Positions 25,173 to 36,808 of a stretch of 64,000 nt of DNA are shown one piece after another (the stretch's first letter is position 1; each line of letters starts with the position of its first letter). The DNA lies in the NCBI RefSeq assembly GCF_030272615.1, contig NC_081412.1:543448335-543512334 (forward strand), given 5' to 3'. The DNA is from Cryptomeria japonica. Lineage: Eukaryota > Streptophyta > Pinopsida > Cupressales > Cupressaceae. The notes under the pieces were generated by a model. It did no database searches and had not been told where the DNA came from. It saw only the letters and a program-made list of their open reading frames with translations. Both the position numbers and the translations under genes were made by a program.

Positions 25173-26063
25173 ATGGCCTCTACATCCAAAATCCCTTCTA
25201 GTTCTACCCAACTTGAGGAGTCATCCAAATTTCTTAGGAAGAAGGTGAAATATAATGCCCTATCTCAAATTCCTACCAAAGTCATTGTCATAGGAGATGT
25301 TTCAAGAAACATTGATTGCAAACTAGAAGACCTAGGGTCTCTAGTGATTCACTCCCAGTTGAGTTTGTTCTGTGGAGATGATAAGAAGATTAAAACAGAG
25401 TATAGCATGATTGAGAAGAATAAATTCCACAATGCAGTATATTTTCTTGAGGAATTCATAGAAGATCATATAAGAATCATTCTTAGTAGGGTTCATGCTG
25501 ATAAGATGTATCTTGAGCGAACCCATGATATCACACCAGAGGCAATCGATGTCGTGATGAATTTCTGCAATGTTGGAGAGATCCCCATTCTTTGCAAGAT
25601 CACAAAAGTCAAAGTGATAGAGCTCACTAGTTCTATGAGCAACCAGAAGGAAATGACTGTAAACACCATAAGAAATGACTTGGTGAAGTATGTGTGCATG
25701 GTGATCGGTTATAGAGTACTCTATGCTAGTAGAATGAATTTTGTTCCTACAGTTGTGGTGCATGCCGCATATAGGATGATCAAGGAAGATGCAGAATATG
25801 ACTTATGTACCGACATGCAAAAACAACTCAAGGAGAATCTGAATTCCATCAAAGAGGACAAGGCACCTAGGTTTAAGTTCGGTCAAGTGCTTGTCGATCT
25901 ATTTTTCTATTTTCAAGGGTATTTTCCAAGAGTCGATGATGTTCAATGGTCAACTGACCTACCCGTTTCAAGACAAATCAAGGAGAGTCTGCAAGAACTG
26001 GGATCTACTTATCTGGAGACTCTGAACAAGTATTTTGATGAGTTCATATTAAAGATGAACTAG
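25173..26063 (+). CDS. Gag-like protein of a pol-less retroelement, 296 aa
   Basis: The longest uninterrupted frame in the inner element apart from short breaks downstream; the ATG at 25173 is the first in frame. No catalytic motif is visible. It is mostly helical in appearance, with ITPEAIDVVMNFCNVGEIP near residues 120-138, a YDLCTDMQKQLKENL block near 211-225, and FKFGQVLVDLFFYFQ near 235-249 followed by VQWSTDLPVSRQIKE. I recognise this general pattern from hypothetical proteins of repetitive elements in large plant genomes, but know of no assigned function. The same frame continues past the stop at 26061 with further short frames (26067, 26328, 26592), so it was once the N-terminal domain of a longer protein. 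A structural, Gag-like role is inferred from position between gag and PPT. Confidence 0.5.
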   Translation: MASTSKIPSSSTQLEESSKFLRKKVKYNALSQIPTKVIVIGDVSRNIDCKLEDLGSLVIHSQLSLFCGDDKKIKTEYSMIEKNKFHNAVYFLEEFIEDHIRIILSRVHADKMYLERTHDITPEAIDVVMNFCNVGEIPILCKITKVKVIELTSSMSNQKEMTVNTIRNDLVKYVCMVIGYRVLYASRMNFVPTVVVHAAYRMIKEDAEYDLCTDMQKQLKENLNSIKEDKAPRFKFGQVLVDLFFYFQGYFPRVDDVQWSTDLPVSRQIKESLQELGSTYLETLNKYFDEFILKMN

Positions 26064-26066
26064 AGA

Positions 26067-28440
26067 ATGAGAACATCAGGTGATCTAATTAAAAGGTATG
26101 AAGATGATATTTGTTTCACAATCAAAGTGGATTGCTGCATAATGGAAGTTGTTGAGCCTAGACAAGATGAAGTTGAGCCTATGGGCTATGAAGTGGTAAA
26201 TGATATACTCATGGGGTATGCCTCTACCCTACTTCCTTCACCACTAGATTGAAAGAAGAAGAGGACCGATACTTACTCAGAGAGGATCAAATCGACTAAA
26301 GTACCAAAGCAGAAGAAGAGGAAAGCTATGCCATCAGCATCGGCATCGGTTGCATCTACTACTAGTCCTAAAGTGACCAAGAGGTCACCAGTGAAAAAGA
26401 AACCGGAGGCCGTTCCGCCAAAGGTATTTGAAAGGAAGAGAAAAACCAGGAATAACACACTAGATTCAGAAGACATTGAACTAGAGGTAGAAATGAAGAA
26501 GACAAAGCAACCTAGTAAGAAGATGAAGACAACTGGTAATGTACCTACAACCTCTGCACCGATAAATATACATGTTACTTCTTACTAGCCTATGACACAT
26601 TTTCAAAGGATTATGAAGAATGTTAGAAGGAAAGTTGTTGATGATCTAAAAGATTATTTTGATGATCTTAGCGATAGTGAAAAGGAAGAGGTGGAGCTAG
26701 AGGTCATTAAATATTTGTGTGATAATGATCGGTCTCTGATTGATATTAAACCTATTGTTCCTAATTCTTTGTATAATTATTTGGATAATAAATGACGCAC
26801 TGTCATTAAAAAGGAGCAAGAAATTAGGGAAGAAATTTTTGCTAAATATTTTCCTGATGCTTCTAATTCAAAGTTATTTGAGATTATTAATCAGTACAAA
26901 GGCATCTTTTTCATGCAAAGAAGAAGACTTCAGTTACTTGGAGGAAAAACCTCTGAAGTGGAAAAAGACACCCATCTGCAGGTTAAAGAAGCTGTCAAAA
27001 TGTAGAAGGTATCAAAAGGTAATCAATAGGATTGGCAAGAGCCTGACCTATCTACATCTAAACCGGATGAAACCTTCAATAATCAGGGTGAAAGAGTAAC
27101 TAAAAAAATAACCCTATTGATGTGGATGCACTAGATGTTGAAGGCACTCAACTGAAGGAAAAAGATAAGGAGAAAATGGAGAAAGAAAAAGCAGAGAAAG
27201 AGAAACAAGAAAAAGATAAAGCAGAGAACGTAAACGTAGAAAAGGAGAAAGCTGAAGGAGAGAGAGTGGAAAAAGAAAAAGTTGAGAAAGTGACAAAAGA
27301 GAAACCTAAGAAAGGGAAACAGGAGAAAGAGAAACAAGAGAAAGAGAAACAAGAGAAAGAGAACAAGAGAAAGAGAAACAGGAGAAAGAAAGAGCGAAGA
27401 AGGAAAAAGAAGAGAAGAAGAGAGAAAAGAAATAAGAAGAGAAGAAAAGAGCAGAGAAGGATAAAGAGGAGAAATAAAAGGCCGACAAGGAGGCCAAGGA
27501 AAAAGAAGAGTAGGAGAAGAGGAAACAAGAGGAGAAAAAATCAAAGGAAGGAGGATAGACTCTAAAGGCAACCGATGATCAAACAAAATAGGTTGATCCC
27601 ACTGATCACAGTGATTTGACTCTTTCCTGTCTTACCCAATTAGTAGATAGAAATGAGCTACTAAGGAGTATTCAACTAGCTCAGGAAATATTGGAAGAAC
27701 TGAGGAGGAAGAAATAACATTATGTCATTCAATCTGATGTTGACACTCTTTCTAACTTAGTTCCCGGTACTAGTCTCCTTGGTACCAATTCCTCTCTGGC
27801 CCAGTTAAAACTTCTTTGCATAATCGTGGATGATCAAGTACAATGTTTGGAAGATGCTGCCTAGGCCACTGCAAAGAAAAACAATGAAAAGGCACTCAAA
27901 GTTGCACTGGTAAAGCAATTTAATGAAGACAAAGACAAGCTAATCCACCAGAGGGATGATATCAGTCTAGCAATGACTAAAGGACATAAACTATTGAGCA
28001 AAATCTGCCAGCCCGATCTATTATGTGATGATGCTTTGAAGAAAAAGAGTCAACTCCAATCGGAGTTAAAGCATCATATAGGCAACTTCAAATTGTCATA
28101 TGATTCCTTCACAGTGTATGGGAAGACTATTCCCACTCACCGACATCAGATTGCAAAGATTGAATCAAAGATCTACAAGCAGACTTAAGATCTGTAGGAG
28201 CTCCAATTGCTTTTATTACCAAAGTTGCAGGTTCTTCAGAAGTGTTTTTTGAACATGGAGGCTATTATTGTTACACAATAATTGAGTACCATCGATGCCA
28301 TGGAGGAGTTAGCTTTCTAGATGAAGACTCAAAGTGAAATTGTTGCCTCACTCCTAGATACCTAGTCAACAAACATGAAGGATTTTGTGAAAAACTTTAA
28401 ATCTATTTATGAAAATTTTTACTCCTTATTGTCATAAACA
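26067..28440 (+). pseudogene. Lys/Glu-rich and coiled-coil tail of the gag-like frame
   Basis: Continuation of the 25173 frame with stops at 26250, 26586 and 26793 and later frameshifts. It includes a basic Pro/Lys segment with nuclear-localisation-like KKKPEAVPPK runs (26328-26588), a DDLSDSEKEEVELEVIKYL helix (26592-26795), a highly repetitive Lys-Glu tract (27122-27565, units such as EKEKQEKEKQ), and an amphipathic region from about 27600 to 28440 (for example ELLRSIQLAQEILEELRRKK, KALKVALVKQFNEDKDKL). The extreme composition of 27122-27565 also creates long but meaningless frames on the other strand. Function unknown; perhaps an elongated scaffold or nucleic-acid-binding tail. Confidence 0.5.
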
Positions 28441-28704
28441 TATACTAGAGTTTTTATGGTATGCAATATGATCAGGGGAGTGGTAAACCCATTATGTTTT
28501 ACATTAATTTGTCATTGTAATAAAGGGGGAGTAGTATTCTGTCATGAAAATTTTATGGGAAGTAGCATTAAATTTGTATATGCTTGTAATTTTGGTAAAG
28601 GGAGTAGTGTATATGCTTAGGGGGAGTAATTTTGATTATGGCATCATTTTTTTTTTGTAAGCACTTAGATGTCAAAAAATTTCCTTAGTGTTGCCGTCAA
28701 TGCC

Positions 28705-28716
28705 AAAGGGGGAGAT
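28705..28716 (+). other. Polypurine tract of the plus-strand element
   Basis: AAAGGGGGAGAT lies directly before the 3' LTR start. It is the same motif, with the same following TATTGG, as at 534-548 of the minus-strand element, showing that the two elements are related. Confidence 0.8.
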
Positions 28717-29837
28717 TATTGGTATTTTTATGATGCTTAAGTTGTGATTGTCATTGATGTACACAAACTTATTTTATGTATGAGTTATTCTCAATCGGTA
28801 ATATGTGTTGTATTGTACAAACTGGTATTATATGTCATTGTATGTATAGTCTTTGTTTGTAGAAGACTATCAGTGTTTTGCATAAGAACCTTACTAGTTA
28901 AAGCATAACCGAAGAAATCAAGCGATATGAAGAACTCAAGTAGATCAAAGACCCCTAGTGGTAGTTAATATTTTTTATCAGAACACTATGTTCTAGTTTA
29001 CCAGTCTTTGTTTGTTAATTGGTATAATTGTAAAGTGTGATGAGTTATCATCCACCGATACTTTGGCAGTGTTTCTATACCGTGTTACCAAATGTGTCTA
29101 GATGCTTTGAACCTAGTAAATTATAATCCAATCTCATTGGATCAACATGAAATCAATTTCCTATTTAAGGACATCATTTTTGTCTAGGGTTTTAGTGTGT
29201 GTGCATGTGTTTTGAAGAAGTGAAGTTGATATAGAAGCATCATGTGATAGAGATTGATCATGCAAAGGATAGAAGAGTGAAGTAATGCTGCAATGCATTA
29301 ACAGAGAGAAATAAAGGATATAATCAATCATTCTATGCTACTTTCTAGATCATTCACTTGTTGATTACTAATCTCTTCGACAAGTCAAAAACCCTTAACC
29401 AGGTAGGCCCAGTCAAGCCTTTTGTAAATCCTCTAACAAGGTGGTTCATAGTTGTGGATCTGAAATCCTCTAACAGGGTAGTCTTTAATAGGACTTATCT
29501 CCTAATAGAGATCTAGATTCCAAACATGATCTGTTTCGGTGAAGAACATTGTAAGGCCTTAACCGGTCTGACCTTAACTAGTCTAGTTACTATTCTGTAG
29601 ATAGTTGACTTGTGAGTTTTCTTCACTGTGGTTTTTCCCATTTGGGTTTCCACATCAAAATATGTTGTGTTATGGTGATTGTTCTTCTGTGGGTGAATGT
29701 TCTATTTGCTATTTGGCTTGTTTGTGTTTTAACTAGTTTGTTGTTTAATCTACTATACTGGTCTACAGTAAAATTGCTTAAGAGTTTGGTTAATTTTTTT
29801 ATCATACTAATTCACCCCCCCCTCTTAGTATTCATCA
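28717..29837 (+). repeat. 3' LTR of the plus-strand element
   Basis: 1121 bp copy of 22216-23346, ending CCCCCTCTTAGTATTCATCA like the 5' copy. Its first bases are TATTGG rather than TGTTG, a mutated terminus. Numerous substitutions and small indels separate the two LTRs. Confidence 0.85.
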
Positions 29838-29842
29838 ATTTT
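29838..29842 (+). other. 5-bp target-site duplication, right copy
   Basis: ATTTT, matching 22212-22216. Confidence 0.55.
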
Positions 29843-31679
29843 TATGATGTAATAATGATTAGAGTCTATGGCTTTGAGGAATCCCGACTTCTACTACCCA
29901 AGACAATGCTTGACAGAGTTTCCTATTTAGAAATAATTAGGCAGATGGTAGTTTCAAATCACATGCATTTGAGTTCACATGATAAGAAAGCCTTTATTCC
30001 TAGAACTTTATGTGTTGGAGAATTCCCTATTACTGGGAAATAAGGTCAAGAGCTCACATGGGATAAACTAGCCCATTTCAACTTAAAGTTGGGAGCACCA
30101 AGGAGAGGCTTTGACCCTAAAGGATATACTCATTCAACAAAAAAATAAATGAAAAATTGGTGAATATGTGCACATACCATATGTAAGGGATGACTTTATA
30201 AGAAACATGGATAAAGAGGAGGCCGAATTGGCTATTGATAACCATAACATAGAAATGGAGCTAAGGGCAATAGAGATGCAGACAATTGATGTATCATCTT
30301 CCAGCGATGAGGGATCATTAGAAGGAGATGAGATTTCATTTGAGAAGCTCTCCAAGATGTTTATTGAAGAGAAAGTGTCCCCGGTTAGGGATCCAGATGA
30401 AGAAGTGCCCATCGAAGAGAATCCAAGGAAATTGGCTTGTATGAATTTCGTGTCTGATGACAGTTTAGAAAAGTCTTCTAAATTTAAGTCTTTCTTGTAT
30501 AAAATAAAAGGTAAATCAATTAGGGAGAGTGCTAAAGAGGTGAATGCCTCTAATGAAAACCAATTATTGATTGCTTTGAGAAGTGAAGTAGAACAGGAAA
30601 TGAATCAAATGACTCTTGAGAAAAGGGAGGAAATTACTTGAATATGCGGGCGTCTTAATCTTTCCTCAATGGGATCTAAATTTAGCTCTAATATTTGATA
30701 GTTTTCTCTATGATATTGATGCAAAATATAAGTTGTCTCCAGAAGGTGTGACCCAAGTGTACATGGGTTCTATGTAAAACCCAAATGAAAACTATATGTT
30801 GATTTGGTGTTTATATCCTCCACACAAAAGACCCATGGTGATTGATACACGGAAGGCCATTGGCCACACAATGACTCTGAAGGTTGGAGAAACATATCCT
30901 CTAGTTATAGATGATCTAGGAGTGAACATTGCCAAATTGAATAAGGTACAAATTCAATTGCCGCTAAGAGAAAATGAGTCTACCAAACTTGAGGACATTA
31001 GACTAAATAAAGAGATTGATCATTTGAGAGAAATGTTAAAATAAAAAGAGCCACAAAAACTATTGACACAAGGTGAAAGCTTGTAGCCTCAAACCAAAGC
31101 TGGTAGATTGAAAGAAGAGAATCTTTAGCGCCAAGCCCAATTGACAAATATAAAGAATGAAACTCTATTTGTACTCATACAAAAGAGGTTCACAAATTTA
31201 AAGGTATGGATGCATGAATACTAGGATATGTACTTTAAGAATGAGACTGTCATCGAGGAGAATGAGAGATTGGATCAACGATTGCATGAATGATTTAAAG
31301 AGATTTAGAGTAAAAATGAAGCAGACCCTGGGGCTATGCAGAATTGTGAACAACTGATAAAAATTCATAAAAATATCTGAAGGCTCTGAGATTTGAGGGT
31401 GTCAATTTCCTTGGTGATGGATCAAATGACATCCCTCCTTTGCTTGATGAATATGGAGATGAAAAGGAGAAAGTGAAATGGATTTTGGAATCCCAACAGA
31501 TGCTCAAGGATGCAATGAAAGCTACCGAAGTTGTGGACACTAACAAAGTGGAGAACTACATGGAGGGAATGGTGTTGATGGAGGTGGAGGCACGAGACAT
31601 TGTTCATGACTATGATACTCATTTCAGTGAGAAATACTTGGCACACTTAACCAAAGTGCATTTGTGCCTTACTAGATGA
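29843..31679 (+). pseudogene. Gag-like retroelement protein, 3' half (after the insertion)
   Basis: Resumes the frame cut at 22215: YDVIMIRVYGFEESRLLLPK runs open to 30043, then broken frames at 30168-30641, 30796-31044 and 31440-31679 with the linking sequence also readable in part. The middle is acidic and Ser-rich (SSSSDEGSLEGDEISFEKLS). The end is strongly helical and charged (KEIDHLREMLK, NETVIEENERLDQRLHE), suggesting a coiled-coil tail as in the 25173-28440 protein. No enzyme motif is visible. Downstream sequence to 32158 has no gene. Confidence 0.5.
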
Positions 31680-32158
31680 TAACTACTTTCATTTAAAGAG
31701 TAATGTTTTAAGTTTTTTCAAAAGACTCTTTCAAAGGGTGTAACCATGTGATGTGTTATAAGTCCTTGATGTAATAATTTATAAAGGACAAGTTGATATA
31801 TGTTTTTAAGCTTTTACAATTTTTTTGAAGTTCAAGTTTCAAACAGTTCTCATGTTCCAAGAACAAGACTTATTTTCAAAAGTAATATACAAAAATCCAT
31901 TTCCTTATTTGCAAATGGTGTTGTGGATATTTTCATTTTCAAACCAGTTCTCTATTGTTATTATCTACAATTGATAATTGCTACTTTAAATCTCTATGTG
32001 GAGAAATTATATATGTTGTTACATGGTTGGATTATCAAGATATATATGGCATAAAAATTAAAAACATCATGAATTAATTATGTAACCATATAAGTCAAAT
32101 ATAATTCTATCAAGAAATCAATATCAAACATATAATATAATTGCATAACTGATACATT

Positions 32159-32700
32159 TCAATGCCATTGATCTTCTTCTTCATCCAACTCTTTGTCTGT
32201 ATCATCTGCTCTAGATTCAACATTGTAAGGATTGGTCAAATCATCATCATTATCATTGATATTAGTTTCTATAATGTCATCATCCACATAGATATCATCT
32301 TCATGAACATTAACTCCTACATAATCATGATCTAGTTCCCCTTTTTCGACATCTTCCTTGAGAATGTCATCAACTAACTGTTGATCCTAATCATCTTCTA
32401 GTTCTTCAATATCTTCTTCTTCCAGCATATTATTCTTTACCGACCTTCCTCTTGGATCATGTGTAACAAAAAATGACCAACCCGGTTTACTTGGAACCTC
32501 TATGTAAAATACCTGCTCACATTGGCTTGGAAGAACATAGGGCTCATTTCCAGCTTGCTCCAATGACCTTGTATTAACCATGGTAAATACATTATCATGT
32601 TCAATAACAGTTCTCTTGGGTTCATTTTCATTCAATTGTATCCTATACCATTAGACGACAAACATAACTAATTTGAAGGACTTAAAGTCAAACTCAAGTA
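32159..32700 (-). pseudogene. DUF4216 and acidic C-terminus of the CACTA transposase
   Basis: 32635-32387 reads NEPYVLPSQCEQVFYIEVPS and KPGWSFFVTHDPRG, the characteristic Q..QVFYV.D....W.VV....PR of DUF4216. A strongly acidic tail (EEEDIEELEDD, then DDDIIETNINDNDDD) runs to the stop at 32159-32161. Confidence 0.7.
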
Positions 32701-33539
32701 TATCATCCAAAATCCCGTAGTATCAATTTTTCAAAGACTTCTGGATGTATGTCACTTATATTAGTCACCTAAAAGATTGCAGTTATCCCAGAATCACAAG
32801 TTTTCTTCATGTCATCCAACTTTTTGATTCAAAATTTACGACCATTGCACCACATAACCTTGTCATGTTTTACCTACAATATGTCAAACATATAAAAATT
32901 ATTGCATCATCAGATGATAAATATATTTATTCTTGGCTGAATGTATGCAAAGAAAAAAAACTTAACATATATATACATCAATAATATAATTAAAAATAAT
33001 TAAATAATATGGGTGATTAATATATTTATACTTACTTGTCTATCTCTTAAACCATATGCTAATTCAATTTCCATTGGTGTAACATTGGAATCTCCATTAC
33101 GATGAGCTTCTTTAACCAATGAAGCCACACCTTCCCATGTTAATGTGCAACTAGATTGTTGGCATTATTCAATACATATCATCATCCAATCAAGGTTGTT
33201 TGTAATGTACAAATGTAGTGCATCCCACTCTCGACCAACTGTATCAAAAAAAATTGAAATTCACAAATGATGCATAATTAGTTAATTACCATGATATAAA
33301 ACCTTAATTAATAATTAATGTATATTGAAGATTAATAATTAAATATGTACAATATACATAAAAACCAAAATGTAAAATGTATTGTAATTAATTTCCATGA
33401 CCATCTTATAATTACCTCTCGCTTTCCCCAATCTACCTTTCCCCATCAGGTACTCCCCTTCAAATCTGTTAATGGAGTTGGGATCCCAAATGTGATCTAC
33501 ATGGAAATTTGATGCAAACCTAGGAAGATATTTAGTAAT

Positions 33540-33722
33540 TTACGCCATGGTTTGGTATACCATATATCCTTCCAACATAGAACCCTTAGGATGTTCTCTT
33601 TGTCTAACCAAAGCCTTCAAAAATTTCAAGTGCCTCCCAACCATCCACATTGACCTTTTGTGTATTAGGCCCAAACAATTCAATAACCTCAACTTGGTGT
33701 ATGAGGTAGTGTTCTTGTGCAT
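33540..33722 (-). pseudogene. DUF4218 fragment of the CACTA transposase
   Basis: The frame includes KALVRQREHPKGSMLEGYMVYQTMA, matching the V.N.A.PEGSIAEGY...E pattern of DUF4218, which follows the TNP2 core in plant CACTA proteins. Confidence 0.7.
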
Positions 33723-34064
33723 TAAAAAATGTCAAAGGTAGACACTTTTTCATTTCACACATTAGACGAGGAATTTTTCTCTTCCAAAAAATTATATCTT
33801 CTTTATAGATTCTTTAGATGACAACCATCTAAAAGTGATTCAAAGCATAATTATATTAATGAGATTTTAAAAACATATTTAATATATTACATAAAAAGTA
33901 AAACAAATGACAAATATAAGATGTATACAATGAACTGAACAAATATCACTACTTCTCTTGTGTATTTTCCAAGATCATATATAAATTTCTTGACATTGTT
34001 TTCGAAGTTGTCTCGGAGAGATAGAGGTAGAATGTATTGCAACAATCATAAAATGATCTTTTTA

Positions 34065-35892
34065 TTATTTTTCCAAAACTAGTAAACATAATACACTGAA
34101 GGTATGCCAATCATGCATTTTCATCCCTGACCCAAATTCACCTTTCTTTATTATGATATTGTTTATGTTTGCTACAAATCCTGTGGGAAATCGAATTTTT
34201 TGTATGACTTCTTTAATAGCATTTCTTTGTTGCTCCATTAATAACCAAAGATGAGTGCTTATATTAATTTGGTCTCCATCACTATTTAATTGAATGACAT
34301 TTTTCATTGCATGATTGGCTTCCTGAATGTCATTACAAATTTTGACAATTTTTTCTTTGCCATGCCTTCCATCCAGTATTTTCCATAAGGTTTCTTTTAT
34401 ATTCTTTCTGATATGCATTGTATCAAACAAATACACAATTTGTATCTTCTCATAGTAGGGAAACCTACTAAATTGTCTAGGATAAATTTTCAGTCCTTGT
34501 GGAAGTCGGCCACTAATGCCTTGATGACCTTCATGAAGCATATGAGTTAAACAAATAAAAAATGACAATCATTGTCAATTACAATATGAGTTAAAAAAAT
34601 ACAATATAAAAATATAAATTCCAAACATATCATATATGATAGATAAATAATTTGATCTGATGTATAACCTTGATGATTAATTCTATTATATGTATGCACT
34701 TGGATGTAGTCTCTTCTTTCCCATTGAACAGATGTTTTTCAATATTTCGATACTTATGATTTATGTGGAGGAAGTGCCTATACTCATCAAACATCTACTT
34801 CCCTAAACTTGTTGAACGACGAGATTTCATCTTTGGACCACAAACTGGACATGCCAATTTTCCCTTTATTTCAAGACCTGCAAGATAATATATAATTGAA
34901 TTAAATATGTCAATTTTTTTAATTATATATAATATCTACTTCATAAAATTAAGTATCATTAAATTGCAGTCGAACGTTATAGCATACCACAAAAATGTGT
35001 TAGCCCTAGGGCATCATGAATTGTCCATACAAGCATTGCATGGAATTGAAATTGTCTTTGTCCTATTGGTCTTGAGACATCATACATAGTGATGCCATTC
35101 CATAAATTTAGTAAGTTGTGGATAAGAGGCTTGATATATACATTCATATCTTTAACTTGGTACTTACCTACTTGAATGAACATAAACATTATATAATTAT
35201 TACAACCATTTTACTGCAATATATATAAATTAATGTACATGACTATTAAATGAAAAAATTATAAGTCATTATGCAACAAATAAGACAAATGAGATGCTAC
35301 TATGTTAAAGAAAATTGATGTAAACAAATACCTAGAACAATCATTGCCAACATTATGTGTGCTCTATCTTTATTGACATCCATGCAGGAATGTTATTGTT
35401 GACAACAAAAATAGGCCACACTGAGTAAATAGATCTTAGCTCTCCAAATGGATTGACACCGCCTGCTACTAATGAAAACCTAAGATTATGAGGTTCTTCT
35501 TTAAAGTGTGGCCATTTTTCCTTAATGTCCCTAATTGAATAAACATCTACAGGTATTTAAAGAATGTCATCTCCACTCCTATTCCGTGCATGGTAATCCA
35601 TAAATTGCGCTAAGCTTTTGTACCTAAATAATAGTTCCATACGTAGAAGAATGAGAATATAACGAAGAACCTTGCGAGGTACCTTTTTTGTTAGTTGATC
35701 TGATCGATATTTACTGATATGACATTCTGGGTATTCGGTTGCAAATTCATGTTGTTTATGATATATAATATGATCATTGGGACATGCATCTATTGCTTGA
35801 TACTCCATTAAAATATCTTTCATAATAGCAGATAAATCTCGGTATGAGCAAGGTAAAATATTTGATGGTGGTAACAAAAAATCACCTATCAA
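34065..35892 (-). pseudogene. TNP2 transposase core, broken
   Basis: 35892-35557 carries the LLPPSNILPCSYRDLSAIMKD segment, ACPNDHIIYHKQ and KKVPRKVLRYI, hallmark runs of TNP2. Between 35560 and 35180 the minus strand reads SLVAGGVNPFGELRS and WPIFVVNNNIPAWM, matching the D..NPF......S.WPV....NLPPWM part. 35189-34977 gives KDMNVYIKPLIHNLLNLW and HAMLVWTIHD. About 34880-34730 has GKLACPVCGPKMKSRR. 34568-34065 has FDTMHIRKNI and GSGMKMHDWHTF. The conserved Asp expected in 'SDGFNPF' is replaced (VAGGVNPF). Stops and intron-like gaps separate the pieces. Confidence 0.8.
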
Positions 35893-36314
35893 TCTACAAC
35901 AAAAAATAAATTTGTTAATATAAAAAATATTAATGGTACATGTTTCATCATTTACTTACTAGTGATGAACTAACAACAAAAATAGATGAAAAAAGATGAC
36001 ATATATGACATACCTTAATATCTGTTAGATTGCTATGTTGGATAAACCATTCATAACTTTCAAGTTCAACAACAACAATACAAGTACAAGTAAATCATGA
36101 ACATCATCAAAGTCCTCTCGATCATCTTGATCGGCTGCACCACTAAATGTGTCACGGATCAATGTATTTGTACCATCATCTTCAACTGTGTTTTCTGGCA
36201 CATGATCATCTTCTTCCATAGGATCATTAACTTCATGTTCGATATTCACAACACCATGTTCCTTCACTTGCAAAACCACATTCGTCTAGGCCGTGACAAT
36301 CCATATCATGTGCC

Positions 36315-36655
36315 CTAGGGTGCCTCAACTTTATAATAATGATTGACACAAATAAACATGTTCAAGTGATTTTTTGTATATATAAAGAATATTACAATAA
36401 TACAAACATTCACAAATTCAATCAATATAAAGACATATAATGAACATCTTAGCAATGGATGATAATCATGCCCCCCTTCAATGTGACCATGCTGCTTACA
36501 ATGTTTCTCAGTTGTTGTGATTAAAAGTCTTCTCATCTTTAAGCCCTTGCAATTATTGCAAGGACAATGACATTTCCCATCACCCTTTCTTTTCAATCTA
36601 GCCCACAATCTCGCAATTGTCTCTTCATTTTGTTCTAAAATATTATTATCTGACA
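36315..36655 (-). pseudogene. Transposase-associated domain (CACTA)
   Basis: Starting from MSDNNILEQN (36655 downward), the frame has KGDGKCHCPCNNCKG with the CPCxxC motif and then HCKQHGHIEGGHDYHPLL. This matches the plant transposase-associated domain pattern of I.CPC..C followed by ...V..HL...GF...Y..W. It is the N-terminal, probably DNA- or zinc-binding, part of TNP2-class proteins. An acidic stretch (36025-36279, NDPMEEDDHVPENTVEDDG) follows as the linker. Confidence 0.75.
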
Positions 36656-36773
36656 TGATTTTTCTTAACCAAGCTCCCATGTATATGCAAATTTTATTAC
36701 AATGGATCAAGTTGAAGAGTCAACCACAAAAGTGCATACATTTAATTTGACAAAAGGTAAAAGACCCTCAAAG

Positions 36774-36808
36774 GTCAAAATCCCCTAATAAGGGTCCAGA
36801 ATCCCAAA
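36774..36808 (+). repeat. 35-bp direct repeat, copy 1
   Basis: 'aggtcaaaatcccctaataa' followed by 'gggtccagaatccc'. The same run with one main difference occurs at about 37479-37513. Confidence 0.6.

Larger units (their letters stand above)
22216..29837 (+). mobile_element. Copia-like LTR retroelement without recognisable pol
   Basis: About 7.6 kb: 5' LTR 22216-23346, PBS 23349-23361, a coiled-coil/zinc-knuckle gag (23397-about 24690), a gag-like frame (25173-26063) followed by a Lys/Glu-rich and coiled-coil region (to about 28440), PPT 28705-28716 and 3' LTR 28717-29837. I could find none of the motifs expected of protease (DTG/DSG), integrase (HHCC, DDE) or reverse transcriptase (YxDD) in the interior. 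The PBS matching initiator Met-tRNA and the UBN2-class gag tail place it with Ty1/copia. It would need enzymes from another element to move. Both LTRs are diverged from each other and frames are broken, so it is old. Confidence 0.75.
32159..36710 (-). mobile_element. CACTA (En/Spm) TNP2-type transposase remnant
   Basis: Reading the minus strand from 36710, recognisable parts occur in the normal order of plant TNP2 transposase genes: transposase-associated domain, acidic linker, TNP2 core, DUF4218, DUF4216 and an Asp/Glu-rich C-terminus ending in a stop at 32159-32161. The parts are separated by intron-like or inserted AT-rich stretches and contain stops. CACTA transposase cuts and pastes elements with CACTA termini. 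I could not locate convincing CACTA...TAGTG ends, so element limits are unknown. The gene order makes the family call firm; the breaks make it a dead copy. Confidence 0.8.

Noticed and set aside
27131-27586. Long minus-strand open frames rich in Phe, Leu and Ser
   Set aside because: They are mirror products of the Lys/Glu-rich purine tract on the plus strand and have no features of their own.
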